A DNA stretch of 64,000 nucleotides, taken from Dictyophora rubrovolvata. Lineage: Eukaryota > Basidiomycota > Agaricomycetes > Phallales > Phallaceae. This document shows, piece by piece, positions 1 to 11,558 of this stretch. Under the pieces are notes generated by a model. The model was not told the DNA's origin and did no database searches. It saw only the letters and a list, made by a program, of their open reading frames with translations. The position numbers and the translations under genes were made by a program. The DNA is taken from positions 868,001 through 932,000 of the forward strand of contig CP114119.1 of assembly GCA_029959195.1 (NCBI GenBank), given 5' to 3'. Position 1 is the first letter of the stretch, and each line of letters begins with the position of its first letter.

Positions 1-1
1 T

Positions 2-1167
2 AGCATGTCGGTATCCCAGGTCAGATCGTTGTTCTACAAATTCACTCGTTGGGTTAAGAAAGATGGGATAGTTGTTATCGGCATGTCTTATAACCAAGGC
101 AATTTGAGAAGAAACAATCGCGAGCTTGACGAGCGCGGTTGGGCCGAAGGTATAACGATTAATTTTCTCGGATACCAGTTCGAAGATTCCTCGTGTGGGC
201 GGGCAGATGCATGGGTTGATTTAATCAAGTCCACGGGGTTGGAAATCGTTGATGTGGACAGTAGTATGCTTTACAGAGCGGATGAATCCGATCCGGACGT
301 GCAGTTTTATATTACAGCAAAGAGGGTTCAGGAGAATTCTTTTTTTGGACCGTTTCCTATTCCTAACACGATCGGCGGTGGTATTCCTTCAAAGTTTCGA
401 GGAGATGTCGATGCTTGGGTTGAGTTGAGAGGAAAACTGGATACGGTTAAACTTAAAGAGGCTATACTCGATGCCTTGATTCAAAAACCCAAGTGTAACA
501 GCGTACTTTCCGTGGCAGGCCAAATTACTCCGGGTAAGTTTTTTTTTTTGATATATTCGAATCCTTCTTCGTATTCAACGTTCTGCCACACGCAGTTGTC
601 GAAGAATCAAGCGTTAGAATACAGCAAATACCAGAATTACCTTCTCCTGACATTCAACTCGCCTCTTTTGACGGTGTTTTACTCGGCGATGGCGTTCTCT
701 GTACTGCTTCTTCACCTGAAGATTATCTCGATAATGCAATACAGGCAATCACACCGACCGGTCCTGCTAAAATCATCATTGTCGAATGTGCCCCCGATAA
801 CGAATTAATGAACATGCTAAAGGACGCTTCTAAAGGTCTCGATTGCGATATTCCACTCGGGCATTACAGTGGTTATTTATTACAAGAGGCCGAAAAGAAA
901 TGCAAAGCATGTGGACTGGGAAAAATAAAATATTTGCATGCTGGATGTACTCTTAATTTTGGTGTTGCTCTTGAGGGAGAGGAGAGGATTGCGTCTGCGG
1001 CACGTTTGCTATCTCGGGTGTGCACTGACAATGTTGACGTTCAGGCAGAATTAGAAGGACGGTTTAAGGAGCTTTTGAAAATTCAGTTTTTGTTTAGACC
1101 TCTGGGGGAGATATTTACTCAGATGGTTGTTCTTGTTGCTGAACGGGAAGCGATTAGCTCGCATTGA
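2..1167 (+). CDS. SAM-dependent methyltransferase, two-lobed, 5' end outside window
   Basis: The frame is open at the left edge, so the N-terminal SAM-binding part is missing. I read exons 2..533 and 596..1167; the 62 bp intron has a GTAAGT donor and a CGCAG acceptor. The protein closely parallels the complete gene at 8937..10425: both have WVKKDG, RGW..G, a Pro-Asp run before QFYIT, and GPFPIP. A second lobe follows with SPEDYLD, APDNEL and LVAER. The first lobe is the end of a class I methyltransferase fold. The second resembles the back half of such a fold without the glycine-rich motif. Substrate is unknown; distant similarity to LaeA-like or secondary-metabolism methyltransferases is only inference. 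The intron sits at the same junction between the lobes in both paralogues. No damage is visible in the part present. Confidence 0.75.
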
Positions 1168-2838
1168 TGAAAAACAGTGTAGTCGGGAAGAGATCAAGAA
1201 ATATTTCTTGGAATATTAGTTACTAGTGGTTGTTTATGCTTTATTTGTACAAATAAGAAAAATATGCAAAGACAGGAATGAAGCTTTCAGCTTGTCTATA
1301 TTCAAGCAAGAGAGTCGAGACTCTGAGCCCAAATAATAAGTTTCCCGCTTTCTGGACTAAAGTGAGTTTTACAGGGTGGCATCGCTGTGCTCGACCACTT
1401 CGTGTGTAATACATTCAGAATATGTCTTCGGCTTCGCGCCATTTTTTATGCGCTCTACGATTCCGAGAACTACGTAATCATTCTGGAACTGAGCAGTGAT
1501 TGGATGTGTTTGAAGGTGCTCCTAACCAGTCGCGTGAGATGAGACGGGCACAGTCTTATTTGATCGCGACGGTCTATGGTAGGTCCATATGCGAATGAAG
1601 AATGAAGAAGCAGGTTGTGAACACAGCCCTGTGAGGTAGAGACAGCTTGAACTCTGTGCAAAAAAACCATCTTCGATGTCTTTGTTATTGTTGTTGATAT
1701 ATCTTCAGCTTCAGGGAAGAGCGTCAATATCTATGACCGTCGTGTCGTTGTTATTATGAGACTAGCACTGAAGGGTTGTCTGACGATTCGCTAACAGTGT
1801 TCTCGTCATCATTGATCTCCACTGTACAACTAGAATCATACTGAGCAAATGATTGACGAGTGATACTCAATTTACTCACAATTCGGACAGGGGTTGGAGC
1901 GGGTGTGAAAGTTTTCCTTCTAACAACATTTCGTCGACTTTTTTTTGATCGAATATACGCTTAGACACAAGGGTAAAATCCGTCCATTCCACAGGCTTCA
2001 TTCACGACGAATTAAGGCTTTGATATCATGTCCTGACATTAAGCATCTCTTCCCAAAGTTTATCACCGTTGGATTCGGCGGGGATCATCAGAATTGTCAA
2101 ATATTGAGATGAAAAGTCTTCAGACGTGCAGACGGGTATGGCTGATGGAAGCCGACTTATTGCTTTCTGAAAGTCCGTCAGCAGTGGACTTGGTGCAATG
2201 TCCTCGGTACTGGATTTGTGTGTGTCCAGCTGTTGTTTTGGGACATTGGAGGGAGTCGGCCTTTTCACTTGATCGTCGTGTTAGTCCGACCTCGCAGAAA
2301 GACCCTCCATGGTCAATTTGTGCACTTCATTTTCCTGGTGCCAGCAGAAAGGTGGTCCAGAAGGAGTAGAGCAGACCTGCGGTTATTCTCCAGGCCGATC
2401 CCTGCAGAGAAAACCCTCAATGTTTTGTTCTATTTAGTTGAGCGGATCGACGATAAATTGTAAATGAAAACATATCTCCATAGTCAAAAATTCAATCGGT
2501 TTGCGCTTTTTGGTTGCTCGGTGTTGCTTGGCTGCCGGTACCAGTAGTAGCTTAAAACGGCAGTCAAGCTGGAATAACGTAGTTGTACTGACGTTTGAAT
2601 TCCTGTCAGTTGTGGTCAACGAGACCGTACCTTTTTTTCTAATTGTTCTGACATACAGAATGACGATTCTGAAGCTCCCCCCACCACTTAATTCGCACCA
2701 AAACTCGGGTATATTGAAAAATATATGGCTACATACCGTTTACTGGTACCTCTGCTACATGTCTTGTCTAACGTGTTGAGGATTATACAGCTTCGAACGA
2801 TCAATCGGCGCATAACAACACAACACAAACGCTGTACA
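1168..2838. other. Intergenic, no supported gene
   Basis: This is the space between the 3' ends of the methyltransferase (+) and the YL1 gene (-), so the two genes converge. Minus-strand frames around 2026..2268 and 2330..2400 look faintly protein-like but have no recognisable domain, no convincing start and in-frame stops between them. I see no RNA gene or repeat. Confidence 0.5.
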
Positions 2839-5405
2839 TCATCCCGCATTCATTTGATCTGTCCCTCGTAGGCTGTTATCAGTATTTGGCGCAGAAGGAG
2901 CGACACTGGCACTAGAACCCGTCGCCTCAGCCGCAATCCGCGAACTTCTTCTCTCCCCAACACGAATTTCCTTCTGCGGTCGTTGACTCTCCTTAGCTTT
3001 CGTCTCTTTCTTAGCTTTTTCTTCGTGTTTAGGAGGTGGTAGTTGAGGAGGTTCGGACTGTTTGGGAGGAATACCCGCCATAGCATCGGCCCAGCTGTCT
3101 GGGACGCCTATCGCACCACGCTGCTTTTCATGCCCAACAAATACACCAGTCGGCGCACCGTTAGGAGACCAGACATACTCGTGTGCGAGTAATCGAGATA
3201 AAATACGGAATGCACCCAAGTTGGCGTAGGGAACGCCTGAACGTGGATCGCGATAACGAGCTGAGAGGCCTGTAATCGGACATACTTGAACCTGTCGACC
3301 TGAAGAGAAACATACGTAAGTCGAAATAAAAGATTGGGAACAGACGAAAATAAACACTGACTTGAAGGCCTGTTTTTCCCAACATAAACACGAACATTAT
3401 CCCAGTCTGCATGTTTCCCAAACATTGCATCCATAGTCTCGCGCCAAGACAGTTTATCTTTCGGTCGTTCTTCGTTAAGCAAAACCTCGACATAATTTTT
3501 AGTCTGCTTTTCCGTCGTTTTGCGCGGTATTTGTTGCGGAGGTTGGAGTTGCAGGTGTGGCTGACGGGCTGCATTATACTGTCCTACCGGACTAGGTGTG
3601 TACGGATAATAAGGGGTGTATGAGGGATACGGCACTTGAGGTTGTCCAGTTCTGTTGGCAGGCGTGGGTGTGTAGTATGGGTATGGATAGTACCCGGGGT
3701 AAGGGTACGGAAAACCGGGTGTGGTAGAAGGTGGGGGAAATGGAGTGGCACCGTTTGATGTTCCAGGCGCTGGAGTTGGAGTAGAAACTGGAGCAGGGAT
3801 AGCGGGGGTAGCAGAGGACGTGGATGTAGAAGCCACTGGAGTTGCAGGTACACCGGCTGTTGAGGGTTTCGGTGGCGTTTTAGGTCTAGCGGAGGGTGCT
3901 GCGGGTGGGAGAACGCGAGGAGGCATCGAAGGAGGTGGGATTGAAGCTGATGAGACCGTTGGTGTTGTAGGCGTAGGGTCAGATGGTGGGGGAGCAGAAG
4001 CAGAAGATTGAGGAGACGGTGGTACGGCAGGTGGAGTAGGTGTGGGTGTGGACACGGGTGCGGGTGTGGGTGCGGCAGAAGGCGCGGGGGTCGCTGTCGT
4101 CGAGTCCTGGGTTGATGGAAGAGTTTGGGACAGTGGAGCTGGGGTTGAAGGGGGTGGTAACCCCGCTGGGCTCGTCGGGGTGGCTGCATCTACTGCAGGT
4201 ACTGTGGTCGTTGAAACAGGAAGGGGAAAGGGAGGAGGTATATTGTACGAAGCATAAGGAAAAGACGACGGCACGGGTGATGGTTGACCTGGGAAGGGGG
4301 AAGGAATATACGGGTTGTATGGAGCTGTAGAAGTGTATGGACTAGGCCATGGTGGAGGCGGAGGATAAGCTGGCGGTGGAACTATTGGTGGGGCAGGATC
4401 ATATACAGTTACAGTCACATCTTCAACTTTACTACGCCAGCGTACTTTAGGGCCTACCGTGACTGGTTTGACCACCCGAGCTTTCTTGCGACGTTCTTCT
4501 TCAACAGCAAGATATTCGCGGTGCGATTTAATATTTCCTTCTTCCAAATCGAGTGCCGCAGCTATCAGGTCTGCTTGTGTTTTTCGACGTTTTGCTTCTT
4601 TGGGTCGCTTTGTTACAGAGACCTGTCAAAATAATAAAACATTTCATCAGGTAAAGGAGTCGAAGGAAGAGAATATTATTGAACATACACGCCTGTTCTC
4701 GGCGTCTTTGATTCGACTTTGGACTTCCTGTGTGTTGATTCTCGTGGCTTCACGCGTGCTCTTTCGTTTGCCCAAAGGAGTCTCCATAACCTCCCCGGTT
4801 TCGGCATCAATAATTTGACCCAACGAAACACGCCGGCTGGGCTTTGGCTTAGGTTTAACAGAAGAGGTTGTCACCATGTCCTTATCATCTTGACCCGGAG
4901 ACTCAAACGCCACGCGTCTTGGTAATTTGGGTGTTTTCCATGTTTTTTGACGGGCCGCCTTTTGGGAATGAGTGGTACGTTTTGGGTATATGAGCTACGA
5001 ATGTACATACACGTCTTGCTATACGTTCCTCTTCTTCTAAAGCTTTTTCGCCAGCCTCTTCATCTGCGCCTCCCTCTTCTTCGGTACTCGCGAAATCAGA
5101 CTCAAACGCATCTTCCTCGTCAACTTCATAGGTGTGTTGATAAGGGGTCCATGATGTTATTTCCAGACTGAATAACATACCCTTAACAACGAAATCAACA
5201 TCCTCCTCTGCATCGTGCGTCAAATCGTCGATGCTCATCTCTGCAAGGGCAGCTTGCATCCTTGAACCAGAACAAAAACGATAGACAAATTCTTTTTAAT
5301 GCTATTACTCTGATGTTGGATTGAAAACGAGGCATACCGGTTTCCTGCCGTACTACGTTTCACTCTACGTGTCACTAGACATTCTTCTACTTCCATCTCT
5401 GTCAT
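2839..5405 (-). CDS. VPS72: YL1 / VPS72 (Swc2) homologue, SWR1-type chromatin remodelling subunit
   Basis: Six exons: 5405..5338, 5260..5181, 5123..5011, 4958..4689, 4622..3362 and 3299..2839, giving 750 aa. The N-terminus carries the YL1 signature: RRVKRSTAGNR, then an acidic stretch (DVDFVV, EEDAFESDF), which in the family contacts H2A.Z-H2B. A basic helical part follows (EAKRRKTQADLIAAALDLEE, then EYLAVEEERRKK). The C-terminus has the YL1_C domain (CPITG, YRDPRSGVPYAN, AFRIL). Known role: the H2A.Z-binding subunit of the SWR1 complex in the nucleus. Unusual is a roughly 270-residue Pro/Ala/Ser/Thr-rich low-complexity segment between these parts, with Tyr-Pro repeats, which makes the protein about twice the yeast or human length. 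The first ATG was chosen because it precedes the conserved TAGNR block directly. Antisense frames under the Pro-rich part are composition artefacts. Confidence 0.9.
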
Positions 5406-6941
5406 TTCGAAGGTTAATTATGGGTTGTAAGGCCGAAAGGGTGAGTCAAGAGGCTTCTGAACAACGGCTCTTCCAGCCCTGGTAGGAGGTTCAGGGAGAA
5501 GTGTTGAGTTTACGATATGATAGAAAAGTACCAGTCTTGAGGCTAATATTGGGAGTACAAACTATTACATGTCAAGTAAGAGCAAGTGAATCAAGTTTCA
5601 TTACTAGTAGGTAGTGGAACCAGCTTGAAAACTTACAATCAATGTCTGGAAAATTTCATATGACTTCAAGATCTAGCACCCACAGAATGCACTAATCCTA
5701 GGACACGTTTAAACTCGAGGTACTATTTTACCGCGGGAATCTCAAATTTCGTAGACGAAGGAAGCGAAACAAGATGTATTCTGGCAATGCTGTAACCATT
5801 TTTAGTTACGTAAATTCCCTTACTAATTCGTTTCGCAAACTCAGCCGGCACAGACGCCAATACGTCGAACCTTCTCTGCTACAATAACGCTATTCGCACT
5901 CATATTTGTCTGAAGATAATCAACACGTTAGGACAGTTTGCTCTCGCGAAATGAAACCATGGCTCTTATGATGTGCCATCTCGTGATACCATTTACAATT
6001 GAAACTTGACTGCTACTGGAAAAAGACCTTGTTTTCTTAACGAAACTGGTTTCTTCCTTGCAGTCATCGGCTCGGTGCGCTGTTGTTTTCAGTTTTATCC
6101 TTTCAAAATAGAGTGGAAGACTTAAAGCAGCCGGAAGGAATAGTCAGGCGCCATCGTAACCAGTGTCAAAGCCGCCGAGACATGAGAAGCTCTCTTTTCT
6201 GAGCGCATTAGTGGTTATCTATCCTGGGAGTAATCAGGCCTAGTTTGAGGAATTTACAAATATTCAGGGTCCCTCGACTAATTCGTAAGCTCCATAACCT
6301 TTGTAATTCTGCAAGAAAGTTTTCTCATAGTTGAAAGTATTTGAGCCAATTCTCCGCGTATTGATGAAGGGACTACTATGTTTAGCAAGATGATCTGTTA
6401 CTACGGATGAAAAATTACGCGAGGTTTCAACTGCTTGCGCTCGCACGGGTCCCTACCGAAATCATCATGAGACCGATAACATGACCTAGAATGACAGTAT
6501 TGTTCTTTCCCGGGACGGTCAATCCTGAATTCTGTCAGTTTCGAAAACAGCATTTAGTACTCACGCCAGTTGGTCTTCCTACAACTTACGTTTACGTCAC
6601 CTCAACCTGGATGTCCAATGTCTATCCGTCAAGCTTCTAGAAACCCTACCTGCTACTCAGCATTTTCCCTCGTTTTTTCTGGAATTTCCCAGATTTGCTG
6701 GAAGGGGTGGGTATACCCTGGTATACCTTCAGCCTTCAGAACCAGATGATCACGCTGGCGTTACCGATACCGCCCCCCACCTTCTTTTGATTCAAACTTG
6801 CCAAGTTTTTTTTACATTCACAGGGATGAAATTTGGGCCCGAAACATCTTACGATTATGAAGGTGGACATCTTCGATCCCCATGCAGGAGGAGAAAAAAA
6901 TTTAAACATGGAGCGCAGTTCGGATCCTAAACACTCAAATT
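5406..6941. other. Intergenic between divergent YL1 and carboxylesterase genes
   Basis: A 1.5 kb divergent promoter region. No ORF or RNA gene is convincing. The one feature that stands out is a doubled 8-bp palindrome at 6710..6727, listed separately. Confidence 0.5.
6710..6727. promoter_or_regulatory. Doubled palindrome GGTATACC-CT-GGTATACC
   Basis: Two identical 8-bp palindromes are separated by two bases, about 215 bp upstream of the carboxylesterase start. The arrangement could suit a dimeric regulator, but no known factor is assigned; chance or a local duplication are alternatives. Confidence 0.25.
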
Positions 6942-8730
6942 ATGCTGTCCCTTCTAACGTTGAGTTTCGCTCTAGCGTGGTGGAGTTATCCATCCGTCTC
7001 AGCAGGTCCCATCCTCGACCTGGGTTATTCCATATACGAGGGAACCGACCTAGGCAATGGGCAAAACCAATTCATAGGCGTGCGTTTCGCGGCACCGCCA
7101 TTAGGCGAATTAAGATGGAAAAAACCTGAACCGCCTTTGCGTACGAGCGGTATTCAGCAAGCGACAACCTTCCAGTCAGTTTGCTTTGGTGTCGATCAGG
7201 GAATAACGGCTGGCTTAAGTGAAGACTGCCTCTTCTTGAATATTTGGTCGCCGGCAGACGCAAAGCCCGGAGAAAAATTTCCTGTTTTCTTTTGGATTCA
7301 AGGTGGTGGATATGAGACGAATGCTAATCCAAATGTGAGGTGTCTATCTCTAACATTGTTCTGATACGTGTTTAAACAAGCTTTGCTTTAGACGAATGGA
7401 TCGGTTCTTGTTACTGCTGCGGATAACAAAATGGTATTTGTCGGGTTAAACTATCGAGTTGGAGCTTTTGGTTTCCTCAACAGCGATAAACAACAAAGCA
7501 ATGGCTTAGATGTCAACGTTGGTCTTTTTGACCAACGTCAAGCTTTAGAATGGGTTCAAGAGCATATTTCAGCTGTTAGCTTAACAATATCACGCCCAAT
7601 AAACAGGTATTAACTACTCTTTCCCTCTTTCTAGTTCAATGGCGATCCCGATCAAGTAACCATCGTTGGAGCGAGTGCCGGTGCCGGTAGCGTTGCTCTG
7701 CACTTGATTGCGTTCGGCGGTGCACAAACGAACCTCTTTCACGGTGCTTTTGGAGTTTCCCCATTCTTCCCAAGTCAATTCCGTGTTTCCGAATTGGAAT
7801 GGCAATTCAATCTCTTCGCATCTCGCCTCGGATGTGAAAACAATAGAAACCCCGTACAATGTTTGCGTAGCCAGAATTCCACAGCGCTCCAATTGGCGAA
7901 TGCTGGAATGCCGTTCCCGGGTCGCACCGACGATGCAGAGTTTCCTTTCATACCAGCTATCGATGGGAATATTCTTGTGGACTTCCCTTATCGACTCTTT
8001 GAAGAGGGGCGATTCGTTAAAGTGCCTACAGTTTTTGGGTAGGTTGAACAGTCAAGTCATCTTTGCTTTTGCTGAAGTCTGAATTGAACAGGGACGACAC
8101 AGATGAAGGAACCATTTTCGTTGCAAACGCATCCTCTGAAGCGGAAATGGCTTCCTTTTTTATGGATCAATACCCCCAGCTATCTGAAACTGATACAAAT
8201 GCAATCAATGAGTTATATCCTCTCGTCACTCCGAATCCTTTCCTCGATCATGCCCCTTTCTTCGCCTCTTTGGAAGCTGCTTATGGCGAAGCAACATTCA
8301 CCTGTCCAGGCATAACCATGACGACTTTAATATCGCAGTTCAAGCCTGCATTCCTGTATAGGTATTGTCTAAAATCGAACCCTACGCCACCCAATCTCAA
8401 TCTTAATCATTCTCTAGATTCAACGTTCTTACTGCAGCCGAGATCGCTGCTGGTCTGGGAGTCTCTCACACTAGTGATCTCAGTTTCGTTCTTGCTCCAC
8501 CAGGGACTTCTCCCATAACACCGATCCTTCAAGCCTATTACACCAGTTTTGTACGAACGTTGAATCCGAACACTCTGCCAGTCAAAGGAAGCATCGTATG
8601 GCCTCAATTTGACCCTGTCAAGAATGAGAGAATATTGTTCCAAAGCAACTTGACGACTGAAACGGTACCCCAGAGTCAGCGAGACCGTTGTACGTTCTGG
8701 AAAGGATTGGGAATTAAGATGGAGCAATAA
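6942..8730 (+). CDS. Secreted type-B carboxylesterase / lipase
   Basis: Five exons: 6942..7334, 7392..7574, 7635..8038, 8092..8361 and 8418..8730, giving 520 aa, normal for the family. A hydrophobic signal peptide (about residues 1-21, ending SVSAG) indicates secretion. Family hallmarks are [28 protein letters not shown] and [14 protein letters not shown]. The nucleophile elbow reads GASAG with Ser206, where the family usually has GESAG. The acid is Glu332 in TDEGT, and the likely histidine is His434 in GVSHTSDL. All three catalytic residues of an alpha/beta-hydrolase are therefore present. It probably hydrolyses carboxylic esters or lipids outside the cell; the exact substrate cannot be told. 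It is transcribed towards the minus-strand methyltransferase, and the stops are about 200 bp apart. Confidence 0.9.
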
Positions 8731-8936
8731 TTTTCTTTTTTCTCTCTGCTACGTTGGAGACTAATGATGAAATAAATTCTTCTGCGCATAGAGACAGGAC
8801 TTTTGCATCGCTCATTATATCTGATATACATCAATTGTTCAAACAAGATAATCGACGATGCGTTTAGAAACACTATAGACATAAGACAGCATGACAAAAA
8901 GCAGCATACAAAGCATATTCGTTGAACAACCCTATT

Positions 8937-10425
8937 TTAATTCCGTTCCGCAACAAGAATAACAGATTGAGCAAGGATTCTTCCAGAAGTTTTGAATATA
9001 AAGCGAAGTTTCATGAGTTTCTTGAGACGTTCTTCAATCTGTGTTTGAACAGTTTTATCAACAGCCCAAATCCTTGACAGAAAGCTTGCTGTTGTGGCCA
9101 CCCTTTCATCCGCCCCGACAGATCCGAAATTAATAGATCCCTGAGTACGTATATAATTGATAGTTTGAAATCCCGCGGCTCTGAACTTAGCTTCAGCTGA
9201 CTTTAATAGATATCCGTGATGTTGAACAGGAAGATTAAGGTCTTGGATGGAAGCGTTCATCAGGTTGACTAATTCATTGTCTGGGGCGGCTTGGATAACA
9301 ACAAGTCTAGCATTTCCAGTCGGAGAGATTACTTTAAGAGCGTGATCTAAATAGTCCTCAGGTGAAGGCACTATTTGAAGAATCCAGCTGAATAAAACAC
9401 CATCGACGGAGCCGGATTGAACATCGAGGAAAGATAGTAAAGAGGCCTGCTGGAATTCAATGCCAGACGCATTAGTAACTGCGGATAGGGAGTTATATGT
9501 GTACAAATGCGGCACATATATAAAACTCACACTGAAAAGCGCGGCTTGGTTTATCAACGTAAAGTACTTTGCGACAACTGGGCTCCTTGCGCAAAGCCTC
9601 GAGCACAATCTGCTGGGTTTTGTCCAGCTCTATTCTTTCATCCAGCTCGGTCCAAACATCACGTTCGATCGTGACTGGACCACTGAAGGCGTCAGGAATA
9701 GGAAACGGGCCTAGAAGATGGTTGTCTTTGATCCTCCTTGTTGTAATGTAGAATTGAGTGTCCGGATCTGGATCGTTCTCCCTCAAACAAACGGCACTGT
9801 CAATATCCAGGATTTCTAACCCCGCTCCTTTTATCAGGTTAACCCACGCCCCTTCTCGTCCTTGAGTGCCGTCTCCGGCGTTTTGGCCGAGGATGATGTT
9901 AGAATAACCGTCGGTCCAACCACGATGATCAAATTGTACGCCTTGTTTGCCGAGTTTTACTTGATTATAGCAATTCCCGATAGTAACAAGGCCATCTTTT
10001 TTCACCCACCCAGCAATCTTATATACCATGGAGGTAATTTGGGCGACTGATAAGATGAAGAAGGCATTGGATACGATGATCAAGTCATATGAACTTGAGT
10101 CAGAAGGTTCCCAGGAGGTCATGTCCGCTTGTATGAATGACGCATTAGGAACTTGACGTTGTGCGAGTTCAACCATTCCCGACGAGAAGTCGATGCCAGT
10201 AACGTCGTGTCCTGCATTGGCGAAATGTTCGGCAACGGGCTTGCCTGTTCCACTGCCTATGTCCAGGATCTTCGAATTGGGTTTAAGTAATGTTGAAGAA
10301 ATACGATTGAGAACGGCTCGTAAATGTTCGTGATGGGATACCATTGCCTGGTCATAGATGGTGCTGATGTTGTCATAAGCTTGCTGTTGAAAGGGAGCAA
10401 AATTTGATGGTGCGTTGAGGTTCAT
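8937..10425 (-). CDS. SAM-dependent methyltransferase, two-lobed
   Basis: Two exons, 10425..9531 and 9478..8937, with a GTGAGT donor, giving 478 aa. Residues from about 45 to 200 form a class I methyltransferase domain: motif I is LDIGSGTGK, followed by VTGIDFS (acidic end of strand 2), FIQADM and an SYDLIIVSNA motif. After about residue 300 a second, shorter lobe has DGVLFSWILQIVPSPEDYLD and VLVAERN-like ends (VILVAERN). That lobe has no glycine-rich SAM motif, so it is probably structural or degenerate. The first gene of the window is a paralogue with the same intron position. The ATG starts a plausible soluble N-terminus, and a TATAAG lies about 92 bp upstream (10520..10515). Substrate unknown; cytosolic location inferred from the absence of a signal peptide. 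Confidence 0.85.
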
Positions 10426-11040
10426 TAGCGTTTGCGGAGAAGATGGATGAGAAAGTGGAGCTCCATTCTTGCTTTAATAGCTAGCAGTGAGAAAGATATG
10501 ATTGTCCTGGAATGCTTATAAGAAGCTTTTTCCACTTCACGTTATGGTCCCTGCAGTCACAGTGACCGATTGAGTTTCATTCGGTACGAACCTAGCTCGT
10601 AGGAAGGTGCCGGGGCGGCACCAACGTCCTGTAGAGCGCGGCGAGCACTGGGCGGGAGGTGCTCAGCGCTCAGTACTCGGTAGTTACATTCCTTAGTGAC
10701 CTATACTAACTTTCCTTTGTTTCTTTCTATCTCGTTGTTTGCGCTAATTAATCGTGTTGGTCTGTTTGTGCTCCCCCTTGAACCTCCTTAGATTGTAATT
10801 CCGCAACTTGGCGAAGTAATTTGTAATTAGCTCATTGCTTCACTCTTACTACTTCGTCTCTCTTGGTTTACAATTTAAATTCTCGACTCGACTTCGGCAA
10901 AACTCAACTTGTGGAATCTGACGTCCGCGTCAGATTCAATAAGTCCCTCGTTTATATTCGCGTTCTCGAGACCTGTTAATGCTACGCTCAATGCTCAAAC
11001 TCAGCTACTTATGTCGTTACGTGCGTAAAATCATCATGAT
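10426..11040. other. Intergenic, GC-rich stretch at 10600-10670
   Basis: The promoter side of the methyltransferase. A short GC-rich block (about 10605..10670) with GCGGCGAGCACTGGGCGGGA stands out from its AT-richer surroundings. I see no gene. Confidence 0.4.
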
Positions 11041-11042
11041 CG

Positions 11043-11400
11043 CTGCTAACTCTCCCTGATCACTGTATTCAGACTCGTGTCTCACCGAAAAACAAGCTGC
11101 AGTTGTCACCGAATGCGACGACGTCATTCAAATTAGCTGCTCCTCTGCGCCTTGTGTTTCAGAGGTCTAGCTTCCGCTGGAATCGCACGGAATACCTTGT
11201 AATGGAGCGTGTCGACCATCCAACTGACAAGGCTTGGGTCGATGATCGCACCATCAGCGAGACCGAGACCGACTCCCGTTTTGAGATAGCCTGTCAGGCC
11301 GTCGCCGATGCCCTTCGCTGGCTTTTCAGTCTTACACCTCCAGAAAGACTGAGGATAACGGTTGCGGAATTCACACAAACCAGACCCAGGGCTTATTTTT
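11043..11400 (+). pseudogene. Decayed fragment of an APH-like (phosphotransferase) gene
   Basis: A plus-strand frame contains TEYLVMERVDHPTDKAW and then VADALRWLFSLTPPE. These match the layout of the intact minus-strand gene next door, which has MGYAVMEF and then AAGALEWLSKVPAPP at the same spacing. Just upstream another frame carries TEKQAAVVTECDDVI, so the coding sense jumps between frames. A plausible acceptor (TATTCAG, about 11065..11071) precedes it. No catalytic loop or DFG-like motif follows. I infer a truncated, frameshifted copy of the neighbouring family. It could alternatively be an exon of a diverged gene, but no continuation was found. Confidence 0.5.
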
Positions 11401-11558
11401 CTAGATTAGTTACGCGTTCAAATTCTATAGCGAGTAGATATGTAAAGTTTGCTTACTAGGCTTGGAGACCCTAAGTATATATATATCGAAACTTATCCTA
11501 CTGTCGGGGATTGCCATCTTTGTCCAGACCTATGACGAACGTCAGTTAAAACCCCATG

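Noticed and set aside
2026-2268. 80-codon minus-strand frame downstream of YL1
   Set aside because: Composition is passable, but it starts inside a frame with a stop just upstream, no joining exon keeps phase, and no domain is visible.
3584-4330. Long frames on both strands inside the Pro-rich YL1 exon
   Set aside because: They mirror the repetitive Pro-rich coding sequence in other frames and have no independent domain or splice support.
6677-6689. Heat-shock-element-like TTCTGGAATTTCC
   Set aside because: The third unit is out of register (TTTCC with wrong spacing), so it does not meet the nTTCnnGAAnnTTCn pattern.
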